NCBI GenBank assembly: GCA_003134655.1
Contig: PLBY01000045.1
Location: 37,791-101,790, forward strand
Direction of reading: 5' to 3'
Length of the DNA stretch: 64,000 nt
Origin: Acidobacteriaceae bacterium
Lineage (GTDB): Bacteria > Acidobacteriota > Terriglobia > Terriglobales > Acidobacteriaceae
Part shown: one piece after another, positions 52,924-62,926 of the stretch
How positions within the stretch are numbered: position 1 is the first letter of the stretch
How the letters are laid out: the number at the start of each line of letters is the position of its first letter
The notes under the pieces: model-generated
Databases searched by the model: none
What the model saw: only the letters and a program-made list of their open reading frames with translations
Told to the model about the DNA's origin: nothing
Made by a program: the position numbers and the translations under genes

Positions 52924-54164
52924 GAACCTGATGTTCCTGGGGCTGGAGTTCCTGAAGCTGGAGTGTGTGAGCCGGGCGCGGCACTCGGGGTTCTCGCCGC
53001 CTGCCGACCTACTGTTCCAGCGGGCACAACACCACTCGGACTCGGAGCACGCGGCTCAATCTTGCTGCCTCTCTGCAGCTTGTCCTGCCCGTCGGTGACC
53101 ACGACCTCGCCGGGATTGAGTCCAGCAGTGATAACCGTCGTGTCTCCCTGTGTGAGGGACACAGTAACTGGGCGATCCTGCACCGTCTTATCGGGATTGA
53201 CCGCATACACGAATGTGCCCTGCGGACCGCGAAGAATCGCCGCCGTTGGGATAACGGTGCTGTCCTTCCGGGTCTCGAGCAGCAGGTCGGCGTTTACGAA
53301 CTGGTTCGGCCACAGCTCGTTGTTGGTATTGCTGAAGACGGCCTTGAGCTTCGCAGTACCCGTCGTCGGATCAATCTGGTTGTCAATCGTCAGCAATTTG
53401 CCGGTCGCCAGTTTCGTTTGATCGTCGCGGCTGAAAGCATCGACTTCCAGCGTACCCTGCTTCATATGCTTCGATACGTTCGGGAGCACGTCTTCCGGCA
53501 GCGTGAAGATCACGGCGATCGGCTGCAACTGCGTCAAAATCAGCATGGGATTCGTGTCTGAGGCGTGAATGATGTTGCCCGGATCGACTTGCCGCAGTCC
53601 CACGCGCCCGTTGAATGGCGCGGTAATGTGGCAATAGACAATATTGAGCTTGGCGGTCTCGATCTGCGCCTGGTCAGTGCGTACCGTGCCCTCGAGTTGG
53701 TCGGATAGAGCCTTCTGCGTGTCGACTTGTTGCTGTGCAATGCTGCCGGAAGGAATCAGCGCGGTATAGCGCTCGAGATTCAGCTTGGCGTCGCGAAGTT
53801 GTGCCTGGTCGCGAAATAACTGGGCCTGCATCTGATCCAGTTGCGCCTGATAAGGACGAGCGTCAATCTCGATCAGCAGTTCCCCCTGCGTGACGTTTTG
53901 ACCCTCCTGCACGTTCACTTTCATGATCTGTCCGTCGACGCGGCTCTTAATGTTCGCCGTGTTGAACGCCGTGACGGCCCCCAGGCCGCTGAGGTAAACC
54001 GGCACGTCCTGGCGCTGCACCGGCGCTGTTGCCACCGAAATGGCGCGCGGGCCCGCAGCCTGCGCCTTTTGTTGCTTGGAGTCAGCACTGCTGGTGCAGC
54101 CGAGGAAGAGAGCAAAGACTGCGAAGAGGGTAAGGATCGCCACGATGCGACACAGGTGCACCAT
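52920..54164 (-). CDS. RND periplasmic adaptor, MdtA-like
   Basis: This membrane-fusion protein of about 414 residues has a lipoprotein signal ([14 protein letters not shown]). The lipoyl/hairpin region has [20 protein letters not shown], a coiled coil from about 95 to 160, then beta-barrel motifs [14 protein letters not shown] and [20 protein letters not shown]. The C-terminus is a long Pro/Ala/Gly/Ser-rich tail. ATG 54164 gives the best lipoprotein signal; an in-frame ATG at 54200 adds twelve residues. It links the two RND pump proteins to an outer-membrane channel and is the first gene of the efflux operon. Confidence 0.92.
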   Translation of the reverse strand: MVHLCRIVAILTLFAVFALFLGCTSSADSKQQKAQAAGPRAISVATAPVQRQDVPVYLSGLGAVTAFNTANIKSRVDGQIMKVNVQEGQNVTQGELLIEIDARPYQAQLDQMQAQLFRDQAQLRDAKLNLERYTALIPSGSIAQQQVDTQKALSDQLEGTVRTDQAQIETAKLNIVYCHITAPFNGRVGLRQVDPGNIIHASDTNPMLILTQLQPIAVIFTLPEDVLPNVSKHMKQGTLEVDAFSRDDQTKLATGKLLTIDNQIDPTTGTAKLKAVFSNTNNELWPNQFVNADLLLETRKDSTVIPTAAILRGPQGTFVYAVNPDKTVQDRPVTVSLTQGDTTVITAGLNPGEVVVTDGQDKLQRGSKIEPRAPSPSGVVPAGTVGRQAARTPSAAPGSHTPASGTPAPGTSGS

Positions 54165-54377
54165 GGTCACGCCCGGTCTTGTTTCGGGAAGATCAATCAT
54201 TTTCACAGGTTTTGGTCCGTCGCCGCGATTTTCGACACAGGCTCGGCGGGAGGTGCAAGTATTAGACGTAAGCATTGTAGGCTCGGTTGCGCCAACTCTA
54301 CCCGGGAGGCGGGATATTTTCGTGCTAAGGGGGCCTCCCCTGGAGTGGTTCAGGCAGGAACCAGAGATGCAGTTGCT

Positions 54378-54406
54378 ATAGTAAAACCGCGCCTAACCAG
54401 CATCAA
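54378..54406 (-). promoter_or_regulatory. Sigma70-like promoter for mdtABC-like operon
   Basis: On the minus strand TTGATG (complement at 54401-54406) is followed after 17 bp by TACTAT (complement at 54378-54383). This leaves a leader of about 200 nt before the adaptor gene. The leader holds a hairpin with GGGAGGC/GCCTCCC arms at 54304-54310 and 54333-54339. Confidence 0.55.
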
Positions 54407-54480
54407 CCGCGGCCCGGGGATAGGTCAAGACCGGGGCGAAGGTTTTACAAATCTTTACTCGCTTTGACTTCTCTTGACTG

Positions 54481-55095
54481 TTACGAGGCTTTGAGCGCGG
54501 CGGGAGCAGGATGCTGCGTCTCATACGCTGCAATTTCCGCTTCGTGCTGCAGAGTGAGCCCAATGTCGTCCAGACCGTTTAACAGGCAGTGCCGGATGAA
54601 TTCGTCGACCGAGAACTTCGCGCGGAAGCCCTGCTCGTCGCGCACTTCGCATTGCTCGAGATCGATCGTGAGCCGGTAGTCATCAATCTCCTGTGCCCGC
54701 AACATCAACTGCGCAACTTCATGCTCGTTGAGCCCCACGGTGAGGAAGCCGTTCTTCGTGCTGTTGTTGGCGAAGATGTCGGCGAACGAAGACGAGATCA
54801 CCGCGCGGAATCCGAAGTCCGCCAGCGCCCACACCGCATGCTCGCGCGACGATCCGCAACCAAAATTTTTTCCCGCAACCAGAATGCTCGCGCCCTCATA
54901 ACGCGGCTCGTGCAGCACGAAGTCGGGGTTCTTGCTTCCATCCGCGCCAAACCGCCAGTCATAAAACACAAACTGGCCAAAGCCCGTGCGCTCGATCCGC
55001 TTCAGGAACTGCTTGGGGATGATCTGGTCGGTATCGACGTTGATCCGGTCGAGCGGCGCCACGCGGCCGCGATGTACTGTGAATGGTTTCATCAT
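54481..55095 (-). CDS. leuD: 3-isopropylmalate dehydratase small subunit
   Basis: This 204-residue subunit of isopropylmalate isomerase works in leucine synthesis together with LeuC. Motifs include [20 protein letters not shown], the aconitase swivel signature [19 protein letters not shown] and [15 protein letters not shown]. Start: tandem ATGs at 55095 and 55092 with AGGA ahead; the longer frame upstream overlaps leuC and is not used. It is the last gene of the ilv-leu operon. Confidence 0.96.
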   Translation of the reverse strand: MMKPFTVHRGRVAPLDRINVDTDQIIPKQFLKRIERTGFGQFVFYDWRFGADGSKNPDFVLHEPRYEGASILVAGKNFGCGSSREHAVWALADFGFRAVISSSFADIFANNSTKNGFLTVGLNEHEVAQLMLRAQEIDDYRLTIDLEQCEVRDEQGFRAKFSVDEFIRHCLLNGLDDIGLTLQHEAEIAAYETQHPAPAALKAS

Positions 55096-55140
55096 GTGTT
55101 CCTGATATTTGTTCCCACAATCGTAATGTTTCTTGTTGGC

Positions 55141-55184
55141 GTCATCCCGAGCGGAGCCGTTTTTCAGGCGAAGCGAGGGATCTC
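55141..55184. repeat. Dispersed GTCATCCCGAGCG-type element
   Basis: GTCATCCCGAGCGGAGC and GCGAAGCGAGGGATCTC are the two ends of a short intergenic element found dispersed in many bacterial genomes. Here it fills most of the gap between leuC and leuD. A related fragment (CTTCGCTTCGCTCAGAATGA) lies behind the MFS gene near 9170-9190. Confidence 0.6.
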
Positions 55185-55189
55185 GGTCG

Positions 55190-56599
55190 CTACTGAAACT
55201 TCCAATTCCGAATGTCGGTGAAGTGCCCCGCAATCGCGGCCGCAGCTGCCATCATCGGACTCACCAGATGCGTCCGCCCTCCACGCCCCTGCCGCCCTTC
55301 AAAATTCCGGTTGCTGGTGGAAGCGCATCGTTCGCCTGGCTGCAGAATGTCAGGATTCATTCCCAGACACATCGAGCATCCCGACTCGCGCCATTCAAAG
55401 CCCGCATCCTGAAAAATCCGGTGCAGCCCTTCCTGCTCGGCCGCCCGCTTCACGGTTTGCGACCCGGGCACGACCATCGCCCGCACCTGCGCGCTCACGT
55501 GATGGCCCTTGGCGACTCGTGCCGCTGCGCGCAAATCTTCAATCCGCGAGTTCGTGCACGATCCGATGAATACGCGATCGATGCCGATGTCTTCGATCCG
55601 CCGCCCCGGCTCCAGTCCCATGTACTGCAGAGCGAGTTCTGTGGCACGGCGGTCCGAATCCTCTAATCCTTTGACGTCCGGCACGCGGCCAGTGACTGGA
55701 GCCACCATCCCGGGATTCGTTCCCCAAGTCACGAACGGACAAAGCTGCGCTCCATCAATCTCCACCACTTTGTCGAAGGTTGCGCCGTCATCGCTTGGCA
55801 GGCTGCGCCAGTTCGCGACAGCCTTCTCCCAAGCTGCATCCCGCGGAGCGAATCGTTTCCCCTTCACGTACGCAACGGTCGCTTCATCGGGTGCGACCAT
55901 GCCAGCCCGCGCACCCGCCTCGATGCTCATGTTGCACAGCGTCATGCGCCCTTCCATCGAAAGCGCACGCACAGCCGGGCCCGCGTATTCGATCACATGC
56001 CCGGTCGCTCCGTCGGTCCCGATCTGCCCGATGATTCCCAGTGCCAGATCCTTCGCCGTGACGCCATCCGCCAACCGGCCGCGGACGTCGATCTTCATCG
56101 TCTTCGGCGTCTGCTGCGCGAGGCATTGCGTCGCCAGCACGTGCTCCACTTCCGATGTTCCGATCCCAAACGCCAGTGCTCCGAACGCGCCGTGAGTGCT
56201 CGTGTGGCTGTCGCCGCAGACAATGGTCATGCCCGGCTGCGTCAGGCCCAGTTCTGGACCAATTACGTGGACGATGCCCTGATCCGGCGAATCCATGTCG
56301 AACAGTCGGATGCCAAACTCCTTGCAGTTCGCCTGCAAAGCCGCAATCTGCTTGGTGGCGATCAGATCGGTGATGGGAGTTCCGCGCGGCTCGGTGGGAA
56401 TATTGTGGTCGACGGTAGCCACGGCGCGCAGGGGTTGTCGCACTTTGCGTCCGGCCACGCGCAGCCCGTCAAACGCCTGCGGTGACGTGACCTCGTGGAC
56501 GAGATGCAAGTCGATATAAAGGATAGGCGACCGCCCCGCGGGCTGCGCCACCAGATGTGCGTTCCAAATCTTCTCGAATAATGTTTTCTTCTGTGACAT
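55190..56599 (-). CDS. leuC: 3-isopropylmalate dehydratase large subunit
   Basis: This 469-residue aconitase-family Fe-S enzyme has [10 protein letters not shown] at the start, [47 protein letters not shown] and [10 protein letters not shown], supplying the three cluster cysteines, then [12 protein letters not shown]. With LeuD it isomerises 2- to 3-isopropylmalate. The start is ATG 56599. It is 26 bp after ilvD and 94 bp ahead of leuD, a gap that holds a dispersed repeat. Confidence 0.98.
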   Translation of the reverse strand: MSQKKTLFEKIWNAHLVAQPAGRSPILYIDLHLVHEVTSPQAFDGLRVAGRKVRQPLRAVATVDHNIPTEPRGTPITDLIATKQIAALQANCKEFGIRLFDMDSPDQGIVHVIGPELGLTQPGMTIVCGDSHTSTHGAFGALAFGIGTSEVEHVLATQCLAQQTPKTMKIDVRGRLADGVTAKDLALGIIGQIGTDGATGHVIEYAGPAVRALSMEGRMTLCNMSIEAGARAGMVAPDEATVAYVKGKRFAPRDAAWEKAVANWRSLPSDDGATFDKVVEIDGAQLCPFVTWGTNPGMVAPVTGRVPDVKGLEDSDRRATELALQYMGLEPGRRIEDIGIDRVFIGSCTNSRIEDLRAAARVAKGHHVSAQVRAMVVPGSQTVKRAAEQEGLHRIFQDAGFEWRESGCSMCLGMNPDILQPGERCASTSNRNFEGRQGRGGRTHLVSPMMAAAAAIAGHFTDIRNWKFQ

Positions 56600-56625
56600 T
56601 CAATTCAACTCGCTGTTGCTCAAAA

Positions 56626-58299
56626 CTACCGGGGTGTCGTGATGGCTCCCTGCGACGCCGACGAAACCAGTGCCGCATACTTCGCGAACACGCCCTTTGG
56701 ATAGCGCGGCTGCGGCGCTTTCCACTGCGCCATGCGCTGGCGCAATACTTCGTCACTAACTTCCACGACCAACTCGCGCTTGCTGACGTCGAAGCGAATC
56801 ATGTCGCCATCGCGCACGCCTGCGATGGGACCTCCAAGGGCTGCCTCGGGAGACACATGGCCCGCCATCAGCCCGCGAGTTGCGCCGCTGAAGCGCCCGT
56901 CGGTTAACAGCGCGACCGAACCACCAAGTCCCTCGCCCACAATCGCCGCAGTCACGCCCAGCATCTCGCGCATTCCCGGACCACCCTTCGGCCCTTCGTT
57001 GCGAATCACGACCACATCTCCAGCTTGAATCTTCTTCGCGGTGACCGCGGCCATGGCGTCTTCCTCCGACTCGAACACACGCGCCGGACCGCGATGCTCC
57101 AAGCGCTCATGCCCGCTGATCTTCGCCACGCAACCTTCCGGCGCCAGATTGCCCTTGAGGATCACGAGGCCGCCGGTCGCCTTCAGGGGCTTCTCAAGCG
57201 CAACGATCACTTCTTGCCCCGGAGTCTCGATCGCGCTCTCGCTCTCGACGCCAATTGTTTGCCCTGTGACGGTCTTCGCCGACGTGTGCAGATATTTCCC
57301 ATTGACCAATCGCTTCGCCAGCAGTCGAATGCCTCCTGCGCGATGCATGTCCGAAGCCACGAACCGTCCGGAAGGCTTGAGATCAGCAAGCAGCGGAGTG
57401 CGAGCGCTCACGGTTTGGAAGTCTTCAATGTCCAGCTCAACTCCCGCTTCGCGAGCAATCGCCAGCAGGTGCAGAACCGCATTGGTCGATCCGCCCGTCG
57501 CCGCAACGGACGCGATCGCATTCTCGAAGGCGTCACGAGTCAGAATGTCGCGCGGCTTGATTCCGTTCTGCAACACGTTCATAACAACCTTGCCGCAGGC
57601 GAACGAGATGTCGTCCTTCACCGGATCCATTGCGGGCACGCTGTTGAAGCCCATCGGCGAAAGCCCGATCATCTCCATCACTGTCGACATCGTGTTCGCC
57701 GTGTACTGCCCCCCGCACGCGCCCGCTCCCGGACACGCCGCGTCTTCCAGTCCCCGCAGGTCTGCGTCACTCATTTTTCCCGCCATGTTCGCGCCAATCG
57801 CTTCGTAGACGTCCTGAATGGTGACGTCCTTCCCGCGATAGTTGCCCGGAGCGATCGTTCCGCCGTAGAGCACAATGCCTGGCAGGTTCATGCGCGCCAG
57901 CGCCATTGCTGCCGCCGGAATCGTCTTGTCACAGCCCACGACGCACACAACCGCATCAAACATTTGTCCGCGGCAGACGAGTTCAATCGAGTCCGCGATC
58001 AGCTCGCGGCTCACTAGCGACGCGCGCATGCCTTCGGTGCCCATCGTCTCGCCATCAGAGATCGCGATAGTGTTGAACTCCATCGGAGTCCCGCCGGCAG
58101 CGCGAATCCCTTCCTTCACTTTCGCCGACAGTCGGCGCAGATGAAAGTTGCACGGCATGGTTTCGATCCAGGTATTGGCCACGCCGATCAGGGGACGGCT
58201 GAGATCGGCGTCAGTGAATCCAATGGCCTTGAACATGGAGCGCGCGCCAGCGCGGTCGCGCCCTTCGGTGATGCCACGGCTAATGTGCTTGAGATCCAT
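56626..58299 (-). CDS. ilvD: Dihydroxy-acid dehydratase
   Basis: This 557-residue Fe-S enzyme makes the keto acids of valine and isoleucine; ketoisovalerate also feeds panB in this window. Motifs include [60 protein letters not shown] and [19 protein letters not shown]. The start is ATG 58299. It is preceded by a 22-bp hairpin and an intrinsic terminator that separate it from ilvM, so its level may be tuned independently. Confidence 0.98.
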   Translation of the reverse strand: MDLKHISRGITEGRDRAGARSMFKAIGFTDADLSRPLIGVANTWIETMPCNFHLRRLSAKVKEGIRAAGGTPMEFNTIAISDGETMGTEGMRASLVSRELIADSIELVCRGQMFDAVVCVVGCDKTIPAAAMALARMNLPGIVLYGGTIAPGNYRGKDVTIQDVYEAIGANMAGKMSDADLRGLEDAACPGAGACGGQYTANTMSTVMEMIGLSPMGFNSVPAMDPVKDDISFACGKVVMNVLQNGIKPRDILTRDAFENAIASVAATGGSTNAVLHLLAIAREAGVELDIEDFQTVSARTPLLADLKPSGRFVASDMHRAGGIRLLAKRLVNGKYLHTSAKTVTGQTIGVESESAIETPGQEVIVALEKPLKATGGLVILKGNLAPEGCVAKISGHERLEHRGPARVFESEEDAMAAVTAKKIQAGDVVVIRNEGPKGGPGMREMLGVTAAIVGEGLGGSVALLTDGRFSGATRGLMAGHVSPEAALGGPIAGVRDGDMIRFDVSKRELVVEVSDEVLRQRMAQWKAPQPRYPKGVFAKYAALVSSASQGAITTPR

Positions 58300-58350
58300 A
58301 ATTATTAAACCCAGTGAAAGCTTACAGGATGGATTAACGAGGTTTCAAAG

Positions 58351-58419
58351 TTTCATAGTTTCAAGGTTTCAATTTCGAGTCGCCGAACTTTGAAACTTTG
58401 AAACCTTGAAACTATGAAA
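58351..58419 (-). repeat. 22-bp perfect inverted repeat in ilvD leader
   Basis: Arms at 58351-58372 and 58398-58419 are perfectly complementary over 22 bp with a 25-nt loop. The arms consist of 8-nt tandem units of GTTTCANN type, so the stem can also form in shifted registers; the edge CGAGG/CCTCG (58338-58342, 58420-58424) pairs only in another register. It lies about 50-120 nt ahead of the ilvD ATG. Confidence 0.85.
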
Positions 58420-58431
58420 CCTCGTCCAGAC

Positions 58432-58465
58432 AAAAACGGGGAACCTGCTCAGCAGCAGGCTCCCC
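58432..58465 (-). terminator. Intrinsic terminator/attenuator between ilvM and ilvD
   Basis: On the minus strand a 12-bp stem with one mismatch (GGGGAGCCTGCT...AGCAGGTTCCCC, 4-nt loop) is followed by G and TTTTT. It lies 55 bp past the ilvM stop. Just before it is another hairpin with GCATGACG/CGTCATGC arms (58471-58478, 58491-58498). It fits partial termination inside the operon. Confidence 0.75.
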
Positions 58466-58520
58466 CAGATGCATGACGCTGCCCAGGAGCCGTCATGCTT
58501 GCCCAGCTACAAACTCAAAC

Positions 58521-58817
58521 TTACGCCCGAGCTGCGGCGCGCGACTCTTCGATCGACACGCCCGCTGGCGGATGTGGACCCGCCCACGCACTCGCAGCTC
58601 CAGAGCTGACCTTGATGACGTCCGCGATACCGTACCATTCGCGATAGAGCTGCCCAACCTGCTTCTGATTCACCTCGAGCGCCAGCGTGACCTGATGATC
58701 GTGCTCGGCTGGTTCGGCTTGTACAACAGGCAGATCGAGCGCCCGGCGCGAAGCCGCATTCAGGATGCGCATCAACGTTCCCTGCGTATTGCGATACCGA
58801 ATGTGAAAGGTCTGCAT
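58521..58817 (-). CDS. ilvM: Acetolactate synthase small subunit, ACT domain
   Basis: This 98-residue ACT-domain protein has TFHIRYRNTQGTLMRILNAA, VTLALEVNQKQVGQLYREWY and a short tail. Its size and single ACT domain resemble E. coli IlvM more than the longer IlvH/IlvN. It should bind the large subunit and tune activity and feedback control. GGGAG stands ahead of ATG 58817. It is 85 bp after ilvB, with tandem palindromes in the gap. The naming as ilvM rather than ilvN is by length. Confidence 0.85.
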   Translation of the reverse strand: MQTFHIRYRNTQGTLMRILNAASRRALDLPVVQAEPAEHDHQVTLALEVNQKQVGQLYREWYGIADVIKVSSGAASAWAGPHPPAGVSIEESRAAARA

Positions 58818-58850
58818 AAGCTAGCTCCCTGTAGCGCCGTTTCTTGTAGC

Positions 58851-58892
58851 GCCGGCGTCTCGCCGGCTGTCCGGCGGCCATCTTGGCCGCCG
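58851..58892. repeat. Tandem palindromes between ilvB and ilvM
   Basis: Two perfect hairpins stand side by side: GCCGGCG-TCT-CGCCGGC (58851-58867) and CGGCGGCCA-TCT-TGGCCGCCG (58872-58892). The form is that of REP-like dispersed elements; it may also act as an mRNA stability or processing signal. Confidence 0.8.
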
Positions 58893-58902
58893 TTGCTCGT
58901 AA

Positions 58903-60606
58903 CTATTGCGTCGGTTCTTCTTCCAGCAGCATCTCCGAAAGCGCCGCGCCTGCCGGAACCATCGGAAAAACGTTGGCCTCCGGTGCGCAATCAAACACCA
59001 GCAACTCAGGCTCCGGTGAGCGCAGGAACCGGTCGATCTGGTCCCCCGTGTCTTGCGATACCGGAAACTCCCGCATAGCGTCTTCGTTCAGCCGGAAACT
59101 GTGAATCTTATAGGCTTTTGCGATCTCGACGAAGTCCGGATTGTCGCTCAGGTCAGTCTCCGCGTAATTACGCTGGTAAAACAGCTGCTGCCACTGCCGC
59201 ACCATGCCGAGATACTTGTTGTCGATGATCACCATCTTCACAGGCAGGCCGAGCCGGTGAACCGTAGCCAGTTCCTGGATGTTCATCTGAAATCCACCAT
59301 CGCCGGAAACACAGAGCACGCAGGTGTCGGGCTTCGCGAGTTGCACACCCACTGCAGCTGGCAGGGCGAAACCCATGGCTCCGAGTCCGCCCGACGTGAT
59401 GAAACCACGTGGCGAGGACGACCGGTAGCGTTGCGCCGCCCACATCTGGTGCTGGCCGACATCCGCCAGAACCACGTTGTTTTCTGGCAAGCGGCTGAAG
59501 AGTTCATCGAGAAAGCGAATCGTCGGCTGAGCCAGCCCGCGCGGATCCAACTCGGCGCGCTCGGCTCCGCACGCGACGGAGCGCCACTTGCTGAAGTCGG
59601 GGACGGTATGCCGCCGCAATTCCGCTTGAAATGCGGGAATCGTATCCGCCAGATTTCCAATCACGGGCAAATCGCAGGGACGAACGCGATCCAGTTGGGC
59701 CGGATCGATTTCAAAGTGAACGATCTTGGCATGCGGCGCAAACCGGGTCGGTTCCCCTGTTACCCGATCATCAAGCCGCGCACCAAATACCATCAGCAGG
59801 TCTGTCTCGCTTAACGCGGTGTTCGCGGCGCGCGTTCCGTGCATGCCGACCATGCCCAGGTAATATGGTGCCTGCGGTGGAACCGCACCCAATCCGTGGA
59901 CTGTGGCAAACGTCGGAACATTCAGATGGTCAAGCAACCGCCGCAACTCCGGAATCGCACCTGACAGCTTCGCTCCCGCGCCCACCAGCGCAACAGGTTT
60001 CGAAGACTGTTGCAGCAATGCCACGATCGTGTCCGTGAATCCACCTTCGGCTTGCGCGTCAGCAGGCCGCGCGTGCGGCGTAAACTTCACCGGCCCCGAA
60101 AATTCTTTCTTGGCCTTCAGCATGTCGGTGGGAATGTCGATCACCACCGGTCCAGGACGCCCGCTGCGCGCCCAGTAGAATCCTTCGGCAATTGCTTCGG
60201 GGATTTCGTCAATCGTGCGAACCAGGCGGCTCCACTTGGTGAGCGAGAGCGTCACGCCAAAAACGTCGGTCTCCTGAAACGCATCGGTTCCGATGAGCGC
60301 ACTGCGCACCTGTCCGGTGATGCAGACTAGGGGAACTGAATCCATCTTCGCGTCGGCAATGCCCGTAACCAGATTCGTCGCGCCGGGCCCGCTGGTGGCC
60401 ATCGCAACGCCAACTTCGCCCGTGACCCGCGCGTAGCCCTCCGCCGCGAAAACCGCGCCTTGCTCATGCCGCGTGAGGATGTGCCTTACCCCGCTACCCT
60501 CAAGCGCGTCGTACAGCGGCATGATCGCGCCGCCGGGGTAGCCAAACACCAACTCCACCCCTTCGGCGCGCAGGCACCGCAGAACGATGTCGGCTCCCTT
60601 AAGCAT
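58903..60606 (-). CDS. ilvB: Acetolactate synthase large subunit
   Basis: This 567-residue ThDP-dependent enzyme makes acetolactate or acetohydroxybutyrate. Motifs include [16 protein letters not shown], the ThDP Glu in [53 protein letters not shown] and the ThDP/Mg motif [17 protein letters not shown], then [18 protein letters not shown]. Its ATG overlaps the ilvC stop by 8 bp. The second operon gene. Confidence 0.98.
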   Translation of the reverse strand: MLKGADIVLRCLRAEGVELVFGYPGGAIMPLYDALEGSGVRHILTRHEQGAVFAAEGYARVTGEVGVAMATSGPGATNLVTGIADAKMDSVPLVCITGQVRSALIGTDAFQETDVFGVTLSLTKWSRLVRTIDEIPEAIAEGFYWARSGRPGPVVIDIPTDMLKAKKEFSGPVKFTPHARPADAQAEGGFTDTIVALLQQSSKPVALVGAGAKLSGAIPELRRLLDHLNVPTFATVHGLGAVPPQAPYYLGMVGMHGTRAANTALSETDLLMVFGARLDDRVTGEPTRFAPHAKIVHFEIDPAQLDRVRPCDLPVIGNLADTIPAFQAELRRHTVPDFSKWRSVACGAERAELDPRGLAQPTIRFLDELFSRLPENNVVLADVGQHQMWAAQRYRSSSPRGFITSGGLGAMGFALPAAVGVQLAKPDTCVLCVSGDGGFQMNIQELATVHRLGLPVKMVIIDNKYLGMVRQWQQLFYQRNYAETDLSDNPDFVEIAKAYKIHSFRLNEDAMREFPVSQDTGDQIDRFLRSPEPELLVFDCAPEANVFPMVPAGAALSEMLLEEEPTQ

Positions 60607-61642
60607 TCACCACCTGTTTTGGTTCCTTCGGGGCTTCTGCCTTCTTGCCTTCCTTCGGAAGCCAGCTCATCATGCCGCGCAGTTGCGCGCCCACGATCTC
60701 GATGGGATGCTGTTTTTCTTTCTCGCGCAGAGCGTTGAAGTTGGGGCAGCCAGCCTTATTCTCGGCAATCCATTCCCGCGCGAACTGACCACTCTGAATG
60801 TCGGCCAGCGTCTTCTTCATTGCGGCGCGCGTGGCATCGCCTACGACCTGTTCTCCGCGAGTGAGATCCCCGTATTCGGCCGTGTTTGAGATCGAGTAGC
60901 GCATGCGGCTCAGGCCGCCTTCGTAGATCAGATCCACGATCAGTTTCACCTCGTGCAAGCACTCGAAGTAGGCGATCTCAGGAGCGTAGCCGGCCTCGAC
61001 CAGGGTTTCGAATCCCTTCTTGATCAGCGACGTCAGCCCGCCACAGAGCACCGCTTGCTCACCGAACAAATCGCTCTCGGTTTCTTCCTTGAAAGTCGTC
61101 TGCAGAACGCCCGCCCGCGTGGAGCCGATGCCATGCGCGTAAGCCAGAGCAAGTTCGTGCGCGTGACCGCTGGCATCCTGCTGGATCGCGATCAGCGACG
61201 GCACGCCGCGGCCCTCGGTGTACACCCGTCTCACCAGGTGTCCCGGGCTCTTGGGAGCGATCATCACCACATCCACGTCGGTCGGTGGAACGATCGTCTT
61301 GAAATGAATGCTGAACCCGTGCGAGACGCCTAGAACTTTGCCGGGATGCAGATACGGCTTGATGAACTGCTCATAGGTCTCCGCTTGCGTCTCATCGGGG
61401 GTCAGTATCTGAATCCAGTCCGCCCGCTTGGCGGCTTCGTCGGGCGCTACCACGACCATGCCATCGGCTCGCGCCTGTTGGGCGCTCTTACGAGCAGCGT
61501 CTAGCCCAACAATGACTTTGAACCCGCTGTCGCGGAGATTCTGCGCCTGGGCGTGTCCCTGGCTGCCATAACCAATGATGGCGATCGTCTTGCCCTTCAA
61601 TGCCTCGGGCTTAGCGTCGCGTTCATAAAAAATAGTAACCAC
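60599..61642 (-). CDS. ilvC: Ketol-acid reductoisomerase
   Basis: This 347-residue class I KARI has the NADPH-binding motif [52 protein letters not shown], the metal-binding Glu region [18 protein letters not shown] and [17 protein letters not shown]. Start is a GTG at 61642 with GAGGAG seven bases upstream. It is the first gene of ilvC-B-M-D-leuC-D and is preceded by a strong promoter with a TetR-type palindrome. Confidence 0.98.
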   Translation of the reverse strand: MVTIFYERDAKPEALKGKTIAIIGYGSQGHAQAQNLRDSGFKVIVGLDAARKSAQQARADGMVVVAPDEAAKRADWIQILTPDETQAETYEQFIKPYLHPGKVLGVSHGFSIHFKTIVPPTDVDVVMIAPKSPGHLVRRVYTEGRGVPSLIAIQQDASGHAHELALAYAHGIGSTRAGVLQTTFKEETESDLFGEQAVLCGGLTSLIKKGFETLVEAGYAPEIAYFECLHEVKLIVDLIYEGGLSRMRYSISNTAEYGDLTRGEQVVGDATRAAMKKTLADIQSGQFAREWIAENKAGCPNFNALREKEKQHPIEIVGAQLRGMMSWLPKEGKKAEAPKEPKQVVNA

Positions 61643-61715
61643 CAGCGTGCTCCTCTCGGTTCACAAGGGGAGGAAAGAAGCCCTTGCTTGTTGGGGAAAG
61701 CCATCTCCTACGGCA

Positions 61716-61737
61716 ATACCGACCGGTCGGTCGGTAT
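61716..61737. promoter_or_regulatory. TetR-type operator at ilvC transcription start
   Basis: Nine-base arms ATACCGACC and GGTCGGTAT flank the tetranucleotide GGTC. Inside lies the perfect 14-bp palindrome ACCGACCGGTCGGT. Palindromes of this kind are typical TetR-family sites. It begins 7 bp after the -10 box of the ilvC promoter, so a bound repressor would cover the start of transcription. Confidence 0.75.
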
Positions 61738-61743
61738 CCCAAT

Positions 61744-61773
61744 AAGGTATCCGGCTCGGACCCAGCCTGTCAA
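61744..61773 (-). promoter_or_regulatory. Sigma70-type promoter of the ilv-leu operon
   Basis: On the minus strand a perfect -35 box TTGACA (complement at 61768-61773), an 18-bp spacer and TACCTT as -10 (complement at 61744-61749). The predicted start near 61737 gives a leader of about 95 nt to ilvC. Confidence 0.75.
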
Positions 61774-61922
61774 GTACCACAATCAAGCTCATAGCCGCAC
61801 TGGGAGCAGCACCCAGGGCTCCTGGCTCAAGTGAAGATTTCATCTCGAGCTTCCGATAATAGCTATCAAGTGCTCTCATATCCGGCGGAGTCGGGTGCAC
61901 AACTCCCACCTCAGAGGCAAAA

Positions 61923-62819
61923 ATGGCCGAGCGCAAGGCTACAAATCAAAGAGACATGGCGGCCCCATCCCCTTGCCGTACGGCAAAGCTGGATCGGTGC
62001 GGCAGCGAAACGGGCAAGCCATCCGAGACGATCCGCCTCCTGGAGGATTGCGACTACGAAAAAGAAATGCGCCGCCTGCAGATCGAACTTGTGAAGCTGC
62101 AGGAATGGATCCGCCACCGCGGTCTCAAGGTGGTAGTCGTCTTCGAGGGTCGCGATGCCGCGGGCAAGGGCGGCGCCATCAAGCGGATCACGCAGACCTT
62201 GAATCCCCGCGTCTGCCGCGTGGTCGCGCTGGGCACTCCCACCGACCGGGAGAAGACGCAGTGGTACTTCCAACGCTACATCGCCCATCTGCCTGCCTCC
62301 GGCGAGATGGTGCTCTTCGACCGCAGTTGGTACAACCGCGCCGGCGTCGAGCATGTCATGGGTTTCTGCACCGAAGCGGAATATCTGGAATTCATGCACA
62401 GTTGTCCGGAATTCGAGCGCATGCTGGTGCGTGCGGGCATCATCCTGATCAAGTATTGGTTTTCGGTGAGCGACGAAGAACAGGAACGACGCTTTCAGGC
62501 TCGCATGAAAGATCCCACGAAGCGCTGGAAGTTGAGTCCCATGGACCTGGAATCCCGGCGGCGCTGGGCGGATTACTCGCGCGCCAAGGACGAGATGTTC
62601 GCCGTGAGCGACATCAAGCAGGCTCCCTGGCACGTGGTAAACGCCGAGGACAAGAAGTGTGCCAGGCTCAATGTCGTCCGGCACCTGCTCTCCATGATTC
62701 CGTACGAGGATCTCACGCCGGAGTCTCTCAAGCTTCCTCGCTTGGACAAGACCAAGTACGTTCGCCCGCCGATCGACGAGCAGAACTTCATTCCCGAGGT
62801 GTACCGCCGAAAGGATTAG
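61923..62819 (+). CDS. ppk2: Polyphosphate kinase 2 family protein
   Basis: This 298-residue PPK2 enzyme moves phosphate between polyphosphate and nucleotides. It has Walker A FEGRDAAGKGGAIKRI (about 74-89), TDREKTQWYFQRYI, the Walker B/lid motif LFDRSWYNRAGVE (about 131-143) and KYWFSVSDEEQERRF. The single domain of about 260 residues suggests class I or III, but the nucleotide preference cannot be told. AGAGG lies ahead of ATG 61923. It is divergent from ilvC; the operator between the two could affect both. Confidence 0.95.
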   Translation: MAERKATNQRDMAAPSPCRTAKLDRCGSETGKPSETIRLLEDCDYEKEMRRLQIELVKLQEWIRHRGLKVVVVFEGRDAAGKGGAIKRITQTLNPRVCRVVALGTPTDREKTQWYFQRYIAHLPASGEMVLFDRSWYNRAGVEHVMGFCTEAEYLEFMHSCPEFERMLVRAGIILIKYWFSVSDEEQERRFQARMKDPTKRWKLSPMDLESRRRWADYSRAKDEMFAVSDIKQAPWHVVNAEDKKCARLNVVRHLLSMIPYEDLTPESLKLPRLDKTKYVRPPIDEQNFIPEVYRRKD

Positions 62820-62926
62820 AGACCAGGATCGGACTCCGCTATCAGCCGCTAACGCTGTTGTCCGGAATGCTCCCGTCGCCGTTCACCATTGGCATTCCGG
62901 CCCGCAACTGTTTACCATGGCACCCG

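Noticed and set aside
58338..58424. Short repeated units that could suggest a CRISPR array
   Set aside because: Units are 8 nt without spacers and arranged as an inverted repeat; no cas genes are present.
58471..58498. Possible riboswitch before ilvD
   Set aside because: Only a simple 8-bp hairpin is visible; no conserved riboswitch core can be recognised, so it is described only as part of a terminator region.
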